Notes: generated by a model from the sequence alone, not told the origin. Shown: positions 1-9,389, numbered from the stretch's first letter. The stretch is 11,523 bases of DNA from an uncultured Ignavibacteria bacterium (GCA_937996765.1 CALKUG010000224.1:1-11523), one strand, 5' to 3'. Numbers and translations: made by a program.

Positions 1-802
1 TAAGCGGTTCTGGTCCGCTGAGATTCATCTCCAACACATCAATATTAAACACATGGGGAGAAGAGAGATCGGCTACCTTATCTGTTTTATAAGATATGTA
101 ACCTCGATAACGCTCGATATCTCCATCGCGAGTTCTAACATTAACAACGCCTGATGTTGCTTGACCAAATTCAGCATTGTAACCACCGGTAATAATTTCA
201 ATTTCCTCTATTGCGTTTGCACTTAGCTGTAAACCAAATCCTGTTCCTGCCAATGGATCTTGAACCGAAACACCGTCTAACAAGTATGCGTTTTCATAAG
301 CTCTACCGCCTCTGATATGGATAGCGTTATCAGATTTTACAACACCTGTGCTTTGTGTTACCAAATCACTTACGTTCTCGACCTGTGCCATTTCGATATC
401 TTCACGACTCAGAGTTTTTTTACTTTGAGTTTCCTCAACATCTACCAGTGGTTTTTCACCAACAATCACAACGTCTTGATTGATAGTAAGAACTGTTTCA
501 TTCATCTTTATAGGAAGCTCAGTAACTTTACCTGACTGCACCTTAATTCCGGTGAACTGCAAAGTTGTGTAACCGATTAATGATACTTCAACGGTATAGG
601 AACCGGGTGTAACATTGGAAATTGTGTATTTACCTTCTGCATCCGAGGAAGCACCATAGTATGTCCCTTTTACTATAACATTCACGCCAAACATTGGTTC
701 TTTTGTTTTCTCGTCAGTAATCGTTCCGCGAATGGAACCACTTTGGGCTAACAAAGCGAAAGAAAATAATAAAAGAAAGAAAAAGAATGATTTTTTTATC
801 AT
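1..802 (-). CDS. TonB-dependent receptor, N-terminal part (truncated by window edge)
   Basis: This is an outer-membrane TonB-dependent receptor or transporter, cut off by the left window edge. I translated 267 residues, open throughout from the ATG at 800-802. Residues 1-19 form a Sec signal peptide (MIKNHS, then a Phe/Leu-rich core ending LLA before Gln20). Residues 22-101 are a carboxypeptidase-regulatory-like beta-sandwich (GSIRGTITDE, DAEGKYTISNVTPGSYTVEVS, then GYTTL). A plug domain follows from about 115 to 230. It shows the hallmarks HIRGGRAYENAYLLDGVSV and GGYNAEFGQATSGVVNVRTR. The beta-barrel would lie outside the window. The start codon overlaps the stop of the upstream lipoprotein gene as ATGA. 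No clear Shine-Dalgarno precedes it, so translation is probably coupled. Plug plus regulatory domain supports family membership strongly. The transported substrate is not visible, and a protein-export or signalling role is also possible. Confidence 0.9.
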   Translation of the reverse strand, partial: MIKKSFFFFLLLFSFALLAQSGSIRGTITDEKTKEPMFGVNVIVKGTYYGASSDAEGKYTISNVTPGSYTVEVSLIGYTTLQFTGIKVQSGKVTELPIKMNETVLTINQDVVIVGEKPLVDVEETQSKKTLSREDIEMAQVENVSDLVTQSTGVVKSDNAIHIRGGRAYENAYLLDGVSVQDPLAGTGFGLQLSANAIEEIEIITGGYNAEFGQATSGVVNVRTRDGDIERYRGYISYKTDKVADLSSPHVFNIDVLEMNLSGPEPL

Positions 803-2355
803 AATGACATACCAAATTCATCAACTAAAACAGTTTTTAGGAAGTTAGTTACGGCAGTATTATCTCCGAGTTGGTTTAGTGGAACTCCCAAATAAAATAA
901 TGTCTTTTTGGAATTCATTAATCCAAGATTGCCCTTTGGGCTGCCTGTTGCAGGTACGTAAACCGGAATTGCACCAGCCGAAGGATAATAACCACGAACG
1001 GTAAAAATACTATTGGTCGTTTTTAATGTAGGATACTTTACTGCATCTGGCGAAGAACTTTCTGCTTTGATGTCAACATTGATACTTAAAAAACGAATTG
1101 TAGCTGAAACAGAATCTATAGGGATAATATCTTGTAAAGTTGTTATTTCGAAAGTTGCTTGTGGCAATAAACTAAAGCATATTTTACCACCTGAAGTAAG
1201 ATATTTAGAGGTAACATCTGCAGCAACTGCAAGCGAAGGGTCGGCATCTGAGTACCAATAAACATATTTATACAGTTTCATTGTTAAATTAAAATTGAAA
1301 CTGAAATAGAGAGACTGATTTGCATCAATATCAAAAATGTCATACTTCCCTGCTAACTTACCGCCATCAACTGCATCAAAGCGTGCAGATGTAAATGAAG
1401 CACTATTATCAGTTAGAGTATAATCATCAACTATCAATAAATCTCCTTTGGGTTTTTGTACAAACCAAGTCTTGCCTTCTCGTGGGAATGAAGCGTAAGG
1501 AGTTTTGGCGCCAGAGATATCTACTGCTTGTACATAAACTCTATTAGTGTCATTAAGCTTAATACCCGGTAATTTTTTAGAAAATACTAAATTCTCTTGA
1601 CCGTTGATAAGTATTTCAGTCAAAGGATTTGCTGAACTCAATTGGTCTCTGTTTACTCGCAACGCGATTAAACGTGTATCACCGGAAAGCTGCACTGTGT
1701 TTGCTACATTGTTGGTATCGTTCACAACAATATTGATGTACGAAATTGTAGCATCACCATCAATATCTGAAGCATTCCAACTTAAGGTAATCACCGGTAA
1801 AGTTACCGCAGGTATTACTGCCAAAGTATCAGCTTGCAGAGTTGGAGCACTATTTTTTATCGGGAATTTCTGAGTAGCCGGTGAAGGGTCAATTATACCG
1901 ATATCTGTAAAAGGTTCTCCTAAATCATATTTACCATTACCATTAACATCGGTGTATGGTTCACCGCCTAAGTTTACGCCATTCCAATTTAAAGTGGCAT
2001 CATATACATTATTGCCACCATTATCTGCTGCGGCTACTTGAAAGCTAAATGTAGTGTCGCTGCTTCCAATTTGTAAGGAAAACAATGAATCATTTTTTGA
2101 GGTAAAACCCCAATCTTTATTATTCCACGAAAAGAAATAACCGACAATTAATCCGTCTTTATCATCTCCCCACCAATTAACCTGCAATTTGGAGGGTTGT
2201 TTCGAAATATCACCCACGGCAAATATTGCAACGCGGGTATCGGGAGCAAGGTTTTGAACTTTGTTTCCTGTTATTTGTTCTTCACAACCGGAATACAGTA
2301 ATGTTAATCCGAACAACATTGTCAGCAAAAGTAAAGATGTAGTACTTCTTTTCAT
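799..2355 (-). CDS. Surface or periplasmic lipoprotein with EF-hand-like loop and Rossmann-like C-terminal region
   Basis: I do not recognise a named family. The 518-residue product begins with a lipoprotein signal peptide (MKRSTTSLLLLTMLFGLTLLYSGC). The lipobox is YSG-C with the acylated Cys at residue 24, so it should be anchored in a membrane and face the periplasm or cell surface. Residues about 35-125 and 170-300 look like Ig/Fn3-type beta-sandwiches (LSWNASDIDGDATISYINI). Residues 136-147 form an EF-hand-like calcium loop, DVNGNGKYDLGE, flanked by the near-repeats GEPYTD and GEPFTD. From residue 304 (GDLLIVDDY ... YKYVYWYSD ... YLTSGGKICFS) the pattern resembles a Rossmann-like or GATase/ThuA-like fold. 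This is inference only, and no catalytic residues were identified. A longer frame begins at a TTG at 2389-2391, but that codon lies in the loop of a terminator hairpin. The ATG at 2353-2355 is preferred because it gives a clean lipoprotein leader and follows an AGAG element. The gene overlaps the receptor gene by 4 bases. Confidence 0.85.
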   Translation of the reverse strand: MKRSTTSLLLLTMLFGLTLLYSGCEEQITGNKVQNLAPDTRVAIFAVGDISKQPSKLQVNWWGDDKDGLIVGYFFSWNNKDWGFTSKNDSLFSLQIGSSDTTFSFQVAAADNGGNNVYDATLNWNGVNLGGEPYTDVNGNGKYDLGEPFTDIGIIDPSPATQKFPIKNSAPTLQADTLAVIPAVTLPVITLSWNASDIDGDATISYINIVVNDTNNVANTVQLSGDTRLIALRVNRDQLSSANPLTEILINGQENLVFSKKLPGIKLNDTNRVYVQAVDISGAKTPYASFPREGKTWFVQKPKGDLLIVDDYTLTDNSASFTSARFDAVDGGKLAGKYDIFDIDANQSLYFSFNFNLTMKLYKYVYWYSDADPSLAVAADVTSKYLTSGGKICFSLLPQATFEITTLQDIIPIDSVSATIRFLSINVDIKAESSSPDAVKYPTLKTTNSIFTVRGYYPSAGAIPVYVPATGSPKGNLGLMNSKKTLFYLGVPLNQLGDNTAVTNFLKTVLVDEFGMSL

Positions 2356-2368
2356 AGTATCTCTGGTT

Positions 2369-2403
2369 AAAAAAAGGGGATGCGGAGTCAAAACTCCGCA
2401 CCC
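2369..2403 (-). terminator. Intrinsic terminator-like hairpin between the OB-fold gene and the lipoprotein gene
   Basis: Read on the minus strand, the 8-bp perfect stem TGCGGAGT/ACTCCGCA has a 4-base TTTG loop. It extends by a G-T wobble and G-C pairs (GGG against TCC), and is followed by seven T's. This is a textbook Rho-independent terminator shape, starting 7 bases after the TAA of the upstream gene. It ends only 13 bases before the ATG of the lipoprotein gene. The hairpin may therefore lower readthrough, act as a 3' processing or stability element, or belong to a dispersed palindromic repeat family. Confidence 0.8.
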
Positions 2404-2410
2404 TAAAACA

Positions 2411-4534
2411 TTATTTTACGAGTAACATTTTTTTGGTGTTTGTGAAATTTGGAGCATCTATTTTATAGATGTACATACCCGAAGGTAACAAACTTGCATC
2501 AAAAGTAACTTTATAAGAACCTGATGAAAGTTCTCCGTTCACTAATTCAGCTACCTGCTGGCCAAGAACATCATAAACTTTCAACGAAACATTGCCTGCT
2601 TGAGCCAATGAAAATTGAATAGTTGTGCTTGGGTTGAAAGGATTAGGATAGTTCTGTTCAAGAACAAATTCAGTAGGATTAGCATTTACTCTATCTAAAG
2701 AGTTAGGAACATATCCTACGAAATCGTCATCTTTTCTTGGAAGAAGCTTATAATTACTAAACGAGAAGTATAAAATACCCGTAACTTTTGCGAATTTGTC
2801 GCCAACATTAATTTCGGTGCCGGTTAAACCAAGACCCCATGCATTATGATATACATGGTTACCTTCTTGTAATTCGATTCTCGTTTTACCTGAACCGTCG
2901 CTTACATTAATTTCACCAAAGTTTGAAGCACCATCTGCAGATTTTTCTGTAACGGTAACAGAATCATAAGTAACGAGAACACTTTCCCACTTCTCCCATT
3001 CATTAATATCTGAAGGTTGTACTGAGAAGAATCCTGTTTTTATCTTCGAAGGTTTTGGGAAAGGTTTTACTGTTACTAATTTAGTTACAGAGAAAACACT
3101 ATCAAGTCTGGTTACGTTAAAATCTTCGTTAACTTTACCTTTCACTTTAACATAGTCACCACGTTTTAGTGTTAATGCACCGGGACCGTTAATCCATAAA
3201 CCTGTCCATGGGCCTTCACCATCTTGTATATACATACGTGTTGGTGAGTTAATATCCGAAGAATCAGCTGTTACAAAACCTTCAACCTCTACTTCAAAAC
3301 CAAAATAACCACCTCTTGGAACTGCTACAGGTGTATATTGAACATCTGCAATGGTAAGGGGGCGATTGAGAACTTGGTAAAATATTCTTGAGCGAACTGT
3401 ATCAGTTGGATTAGATGAAACTAAATCGTTGTTATCAACTGCACGGATGTAATAATCAACGATAGCACTATCAATATTAACTGCTGGAACTGTGAAAGTG
3501 TATAAATCAGGATCGTTTGGATCAACTGTCATGGGTGCGGTTATTGGAGCTGCATTATTCACACGGTAGATAACCTCAATCTTTTTGACCTGACCGTCTG
3601 TGTCAAACGCGACAGTTGAAATCTTTACTCCATCTGTTGGTTTAACTAATCCTTTGTCACGAGTAACCGACGAAATTGTTGTTGGGGTTGTTCCAACTTT
3701 TATATCACCAGGGTATGCAGGTAATATATAAAAACCTAAATTATTACCACCCGGTAATCTTGATTGAACAAATCCACGAATATATTCTAGTGTTGTTCCA
3801 TCATTAGGTGCATCATAATCGGTAAGACCGTTTAATCTATGCGCTCTCTTTGTGAAATAACCTGATTGATCGGTCATTCCCATAACATTTCCATTTTCAT
3901 CTTGGAAATTAAAAACACCTGATGAGGCATTTCTATTAAGTGTAACAACATTACGAATCTCAACATACATGCCTTCATATTTTTCAGCATCTATGACTTT
4001 AGCACCGTTGTTAATAAAATCAGATAATTTCAGCACAATTGGTTTTGGTCTATCCATTGCACCAACTATACTGATTGGAGTAATTGGTGTAAGTAATATT
4101 GCGGCTTGCGTTGTAGTATTAAACTCAGAAACAGTTCCTGTAAACTCAACAACGTCACCTGAATCAAGTGAGGCAACATTTGTTGCTTGGTTTGCTGCTG
4201 TAGTATCATTTTGAATAGCAATTAAGCCACCGAATGGTTGTCCATCTACACTCTGAACGTAGGTCTGCCAACGACCACCTGCCCACATAATCGGTTTACG
4301 ATTGCTCGCAACAGGTGCAACCATTACAACGCCCTGGAATCTAACAATTTTTCCTTCATAAGGCGATTTGGCATCATCACCATTAATTGCTTTTAGAGAA
4401 TCCAAGTTGATTGCCTGTATTTCCTGAATTGTTACCAATGGGTAAGTAGTATCAGGGTTTGCAACAAAATTTTGTGCATTTACAACTTCAACAAAACCCA
4501 GTGCAATAAAGAGAGAAAGAACAAAACTTTTCAT
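2411..4534 (-). CDS. T9SS-exported multidomain protein with predicted OB-fold repeats
   Basis: This is a 707-residue secreted protein. It has a Sec signal peptide (MKSFVLSLFIALGFVEVVNA, cleavage likely before Gln21). The C-terminal type IX sorting domain spans about residues 620-707 (LEQNYPNPFNPSTTIQFSL, VYDVLGQQV, LPSGMYIYKI, ending KKMLLVK), so it should be released or anchored at the cell surface. Between them I see what looks like OB-fold units. The first (about 35-160, 'SPYEGKIVRFQGVV' then 'DSGDVVEFTGTVSEF') resembles the YhcR/DUF5689-type OB domains of extracellular nucleases. Others lie at about 165-285, 400-500 and 505-610. An Ig-like module ('KISTVAFDTDGQVKKIEVIYRV') sits at about 295-395. 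No nuclease or other catalytic motif is apparent. The start is supported by the signal peptide and by an AGGA placed 7-8 bases upstream, whose first bases overlap the upstream gene's TAG stop, suggesting coupling across the 9-base gap. The ligand is unknown. The T9SS domain is certain, the OB-fold count is inferred. Confidence 0.88.
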   Translation of the reverse strand: MKSFVLSLFIALGFVEVVNAQNFVANPDTTYPLVTIQEIQAINLDSLKAINGDDAKSPYEGKIVRFQGVVMVAPVASNRKPIMWAGGRWQTYVQSVDGQPFGGLIAIQNDTTAANQATNVASLDSGDVVEFTGTVSEFNTTTQAAILLTPITPISIVGAMDRPKPIVLKLSDFINNGAKVIDAEKYEGMYVEIRNVVTLNRNASSGVFNFQDENGNVMGMTDQSGYFTKRAHRLNGLTDYDAPNDGTTLEYIRGFVQSRLPGGNNLGFYILPAYPGDIKVGTTPTTISSVTRDKGLVKPTDGVKISTVAFDTDGQVKKIEVIYRVNNAAPITAPMTVDPNDPDLYTFTVPAVNIDSAIVDYYIRAVDNNDLVSSNPTDTVRSRIFYQVLNRPLTIADVQYTPVAVPRGGYFGFEVEVEGFVTADSSDINSPTRMYIQDGEGPWTGLWINGPGALTLKRGDYVKVKGKVNEDFNVTRLDSVFSVTKLVTVKPFPKPSKIKTGFFSVQPSDINEWEKWESVLVTYDSVTVTEKSADGASNFGEINVSDGSGKTRIELQEGNHVYHNAWGLGLTGTEINVGDKFAKVTGILYFSFSNYKLLPRKDDDFVGYVPNSLDRVNANPTEFVLEQNYPNPFNPSTTIQFSLAQAGNVSLKVYDVLGQQVAELVNGELSSGSYKVTFDASLLPSGMYIYKIDAPNFTNTKKMLLVK

Positions 4535-4543
4535 CGTTTTTTC

Positions 4544-6637
4544 CTATTTAATAACTAAAAATTTTCCTTTTTTTATTTCCCCATTGGATTTGTCTTCCAC
4601 CGTGAACAGATATAATCCTGTTGCAATGGCTTGGTCATTATCCGAAATCAAATCCCAAGCATGTTCACCACCCGCAAACTGAGGTGCGCTTTGTGATGAA
4701 TATGTCTGGAACCATCTAATCGAAGTTCCTGAGTTGCTTCCCGAATGTTCAATTTTTTTAACTACGTCTCCTGATAAAGTATATATAACTATCTCAGCTT
4801 CTTTCGGGAGATTATAAAAATAAATTTTGCGTTGTCTTTCTAAAGAACCATCCCAATATGCATTAGCATAATAGGGGTTGGGATAAACTCCTACTTCAAC
4901 AGAAGCATCAGAGGTTGCTGCGGTTCCTGGTAATACTTGTTTGTACCCTGCAAGTGGACTTGATTCCAAACTCGCAATTTGGTTTACCGGGTCACCTTTG
5001 TCGAAAGCAGTTACGTTAAAAGAATACTGCCATCCGTTAAGAAGATTATCTATCGAAAACTTATAATGGTAGTTTGTGGTATCGCCTGTGAAAGTTACAG
5101 GTGCAGGAAGTTTAACGTAATCAAAACCGGTATTAAATCCGTACTGATTTCCAAGACTATCAAATTCAGCTAACTTTACAAAGTTTTCACTTAGTGAGCT
5201 TCCCAGGTCTAAGTCGTCACCAGGATTTGTTCTGTATAATCTGTATCCTTCAAAATCTTTAAGTCCTGAGATTGGGTCAACAGAAGTTTCGCTCAATGTA
5301 TTCCAATAAATATCAACTTTTTGAGATCCAACTTCTACTCTAACCGATGGATTACGTGGCGGTGAGGGTAATACATAACGGGTTATCTTTCCATCACCAT
5401 CAGTGTCCTCGGTACCATCCAAAACACCGTTTCTGTTTCTATCTTCACCGTAATAAGCACGTAATGCCCAATCTGCATTTGAATACAAATTTTTACGCTG
5501 TTCTTCTGTGTTTAATGAGGCAGGGTTATTACCAAATTTCTTTGCCATAACAATCGCAAAAACTGCATTAACACTATCACCGGGGGCTATTGTGGGAAAA
5601 GGACCAAACGACACCAGCATCGAGCGGTTAGAGGGAGTTAATAAATCTCCCGGATTAACACCCGCACCATATCTTGGATCACCGGGCGTGCTTCCGGCAA
5701 AGTAACCTTGCATTTTAGCATAACGTGCCGGATCTGTTGCCGGTGCGAAATATAGTGGCGATTGATTATCACCGAACTGCCAGCTAACATAATTAGCGGA
5801 GTTAAAAGGTTTATCACTTCCCAATACCATTACACCGAGATAGCTATTCGAAAGTCCTGATTCACCATCGTAATCAAATTCATAACCAATTTTGAGTGAG
5901 TCAACCCATCCGTTCGAACCACGAGTATAAAACCCTGATGAACGAGGAGATACAATATTGGTATTGCGTACTACGCCATCTACCCATTGTGCAACAAACA
6001 TACTATCAAGGTATTTTTTCGAAACATTTTTGATAGTATAGTTAAGTATCACAAAGTAATTTGCAAACGAGAAGTTCCATGCATAAGCTTCCATGCGAAC
6101 AGTTACACCAAGCGGTGTATGTTCTTCAATCAACTCTCCCCGAGAATCAACTGTATTGGTATCGGTAAACTCGGCTAACAAATCTTGATGTGAAATTGCT
6201 GCCGGGTCATAGAATTTACTGCTTAGCAATGAACTACGCTCTACTACCCTGCTTTCAGAAGCATTGGTAAATTCGTAGCCACCTCCATAGGTGGAAATCA
6301 ATCGCGCATCTACAACACCGGTAGTCACATAAGGACCTACTCTGTTTGAACCTGAAAGGTTATCAGATTTTCGAGCACCTATCCACAAACCACCTTCGTA
6401 GATATGCTCAATACCACTACCAAGGGGATACTCAGCACCGGGTTGGGACGGCCACTTTTGAAATCCATGACCATATGTACCAAAATTTGTAAGGGTTATT
6501 CCAATGTTGCCAACATTGGTAAATTTTGTATTATCGTCAACCAGTGTCTTATCGAGCTGTAAAGGCTGAGAAAGTATGATTTGAGATGCTAATAAAACTG
6601 AAACTAAAGAAAAACTGAAACTTTTTATTGTAATCAT
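4544..6637 (-). CDS. T9SS-exported protein with calcium-loop and Fn3-like domains
   Basis: This is a secreted protein of 697 residues from the ATG at 6635-6637. That start gives a normal signal peptide (MITIKSFSFSLVSVLLASQ). A frame extending to a TTG at 6662-6664 would overlap the putative promoter and add nine residues before the signal peptide, so it is less likely. The N-terminal half (VGNIGITLTNFGTYG, then GSGIEHIYEGGLWIGA) resembles large uncharacterised exported proteins that I associate with Ignavibacteria-type genomes. Residues about 399-417 carry tandem EF-hand or thrombospondin-type-3-like calcium loops (DRNRNGVLDGTE, then DTDGDGKI). An Fn3-like domain follows at about 424-555 (VDIYWN, FEGYRLYRT, YSFNVTAFDKGD). 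The C-terminus (VYPNPYYAN, TGLYLFTVED, KKGKFLVIK) fits a T9SS type A sorting domain. It is the first gene of the left-hand cluster, 9 bases before the OB-fold gene. The specific function is not recognisable. A structural or adhesive surface role is inference. Confidence 0.87.
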   Translation of the reverse strand: MITIKSFSFSLVSVLLASQIILSQPLQLDKTLVDDNTKFTNVGNIGITLTNFGTYGHGFQKWPSQPGAEYPLGSGIEHIYEGGLWIGARKSDNLSGSNRVGPYVTTGVVDARLISTYGGGYEFTNASESRVVERSSLLSSKFYDPAAISHQDLLAEFTDTNTVDSRGELIEEHTPLGVTVRMEAYAWNFSFANYFVILNYTIKNVSKKYLDSMFVAQWVDGVVRNTNIVSPRSSGFYTRGSNGWVDSLKIGYEFDYDGESGLSNSYLGVMVLGSDKPFNSANYVSWQFGDNQSPLYFAPATDPARYAKMQGYFAGSTPGDPRYGAGVNPGDLLTPSNRSMLVSFGPFPTIAPGDSVNAVFAIVMAKKFGNNPASLNTEEQRKNLYSNADWALRAYYGEDRNRNGVLDGTEDTDGDGKITRYVLPSPPRNPSVRVEVGSQKVDIYWNTLSETSVDPISGLKDFEGYRLYRTNPGDDLDLGSSLSENFVKLAEFDSLGNQYGFNTGFDYVKLPAPVTFTGDTTNYHYKFSIDNLLNGWQYSFNVTAFDKGDPVNQIASLESSPLAGYKQVLPGTAATSDASVEVGVYPNPYYANAYWDGSLERQRKIYFYNLPKEAEIVIYTLSGDVVKKIEHSGSNSGTSIRWFQTYSSQSAPQFAGGEHAWDLISDNDQAIATGLYLFTVEDKSNGEIKKGKFLVIK

Positions 6638-6661
6638 TATATAAAACTCATTATAGGACTT

Positions 6662-6694
6662 CAAACTTAGAGGAATTTAACCGAATTACAAAAA
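6662..6694 (-). promoter_or_regulatory. Candidate Bacteroidota-type promoter for the envelope cluster
   Basis: On the minus strand, TTTTTG (6689-6694) and TAAGTTTG (6662-6669) are separated by 19 bases. They match the Bacteroidota primary-sigma pattern of a -33 TTTG/TTG box and a -7 TAnnTTTG box. Transcription would start about 18 bases before the ATG at 6637. A separate TATAAT at 6650-6655 lacks a matching -35 box. This is pattern matching only, in AT-rich DNA where chance matches occur. Confidence 0.45.
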
Positions 6695-6710
6695 GAAATT
6701 GGTAAAATAA

Positions 6711-6720
6711 TTGTTAACAA
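6711..6720. promoter_or_regulatory. 10-bp palindrome, possible operator
   Basis: TTGTTAACAA is a perfect palindrome located about 17 bases upstream of the candidate -33 box, between lipA and the envelope cluster. It could be a regulator site, but a palindrome of this length in AT-rich DNA is weak evidence and no regulator gene is in the window. Confidence 0.2.
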
Positions 6721-6726
6721 AACTCT

Positions 6727-6749
6727 GATGAATACTTCAACTACTCATC
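6727..6749 (-). terminator. Weak hairpin after lipA
   Basis: On the minus strand GATGAGTA and TATTCATC can pair (8 bp including one G-U) around a 7-base loop, 8 bases after the lipA stop. It is followed by AGAGTTTTGTT rather than a clean T-run. It may end the E1-E2-lipA transcript inefficiently. The stem is AT-rich and could be coincidental. Confidence 0.3.
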
Positions 6750-6757
6750 CATAAATA

Positions 6758-7678
6758 CTAAGCTTCTACAATTACTTTTCTCGCCTGCTGATCAGCATGA
6801 TAGGAACTGCGCACTAAAGGCCCCGATTCAACAACAGCAAAGCCCATTGCTAATCCTTCTTCTTTATACCAAGCAAACTCTTCCGGAGTAACAAACCTAT
6901 CTACGGGCAAATGATTGGGTGTTGGCTGTAAATATTGCCCAATGGTAGCAATGTCGCACCCTGCGTTTTTTAAACTTCTTAAAGTCTCGATAACCTCATT
7001 GGGTTCTTCACCTATACCCACCATTAAACCGCTTTTAGTTTTTAAACCGGCTTTTTTGAACCACGAAATAACATCTAAACTGCGCTCAAACTTAGCTTGA
7101 GGTCTAACTGCATGATACAGACGTTCGATAGTTTCAATATTGTGGTTAAGTATGTCGGGCGGATTTTGCATTAATATATTAAAGGCATACTCCTCCCCTT
7201 TGAAATCGGGGATGAGTGTTTCAATGGTGCATCCCGGGGTTGATTGCCTTATCTGTCGAATGGTTTCAGCAAAAATAGAAGCGCCACCGTCTTTCAACTC
7301 ATCACGGTTAACAGATGTTATAACTACATGTCGCAGTTGAAGAATTTCAACGGATTCCGCAACCCTTCTTGGTTCATCTAAATCGAGTTCATTGGGCATA
7401 CCAACTTTTATATTGCAAAAACCGCAACTTCTTGTGCAAGTATCGCCTAATATCATAAAGGTTGAGGTTCTTCTATCCCAACACTCACCAATATTAGGAC
7501 AGCGTGCTTCTTCGCAAACAGTGTTAAGTTTTTTATCGCGCATAAGTCGTCTTACATCAGAGAAGTTTTTACCTTGTCCAAGACGTACTTTAAGCCATTC
7601 AGGCCTTTTGCCTAATTCGCCACGTTCTTTTTCTTTTTGTTCTTTATAAGCTTTTTGATGTTGATTTATTTTTGACAT
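6758..7678 (-). CDS. lipA: Lipoyl synthase
   Basis: This radical-SAM enzyme inserts two sulfur atoms into octanoyl groups bound to lipoyl-domain lysines, giving the lipoyl cofactor. At 306 residues it has the usual family length. The auxiliary [4Fe-4S] cluster ligands are Cys55, Cys60 and Cys66 (CEEARCPNIGEC). The radical-SAM cluster ligands are Cys81, Cys85 and Cys88 (CTRSCGFC). The C-terminal RSSYHA motif (residues 290-295) supplies the conserved serine ligand of the auxiliary cluster. Other family signatures are TSVNRDELKDGGA, LNHNIET and SGLMVGIGE. All key residues are present, so it should be active. It lies 14 bases downstream of the E2 gene, whose product is its natural substrate, and it ends the metabolic operon. 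No LipB or LplA gene is in the window, so the octanoyl source is encoded elsewhere. The first 25 residues are Lys/Glu-rich and poorly conserved, and no clear Shine-Dalgarno precedes the ATG. Confidence 0.97.
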   Translation of the reverse strand: MSKINQHQKAYKEQKEKERGELGKRPEWLKVRLGQGKNFSDVRRLMRDKKLNTVCEEARCPNIGECWDRRTSTFMILGDTCTRSCGFCNIKVGMPNELDLDEPRRVAESVEILQLRHVVITSVNRDELKDGGASIFAETIRQIRQSTPGCTIETLIPDFKGEEYAFNILMQNPPDILNHNIETIERLYHAVRPQAKFERSLDVISWFKKAGLKTKSGLMVGIGEEPNEVIETLRSLKNAGCDIATIGQYLQPTPNHLPVDRFVTPEEFAWYKEEGLAMGFAVVESGPLVRSSYHADQQARKVIVEA

Positions 7679-7692
7679 AATTTCAATTTCGT

Positions 7693-9369
<1,677 letters not shown>

Positions 9370-9389
9370 ACAATTCTCACTTTTAATTT

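Noticed and set aside
317..535. 72-residue plus-strand open frame opposite the TonB-dependent receptor
   Set aside because: It is antisense to the plug and regulatory domains, and its composition (Phe, Tyr, Cys, Asn rich) looks like a chance translation.
2356..2391. N-terminal extension of the lipoprotein from a TTG start
   Set aside because: The TTG is in the terminator loop and the extra 12 residues translate the hairpin arm and T-run. The ATG at 2355 gives a proper lipoprotein signal peptide.
6650..6655. TATAAT as a sigma70-type -10 box
   Set aside because: No reasonable -35 box lies about 17 bases upstream, and the overlapping Bacteroidota-type pair fits better.
2411..6664. Two adjacent secreted proteins of almost equal length, suggesting a gene duplication
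   Set aside because: Their domain orders differ (OB-like units versus Fn3 and calcium loops), and even the sorting domains differ in motif and length, so the similar size is coincidence.
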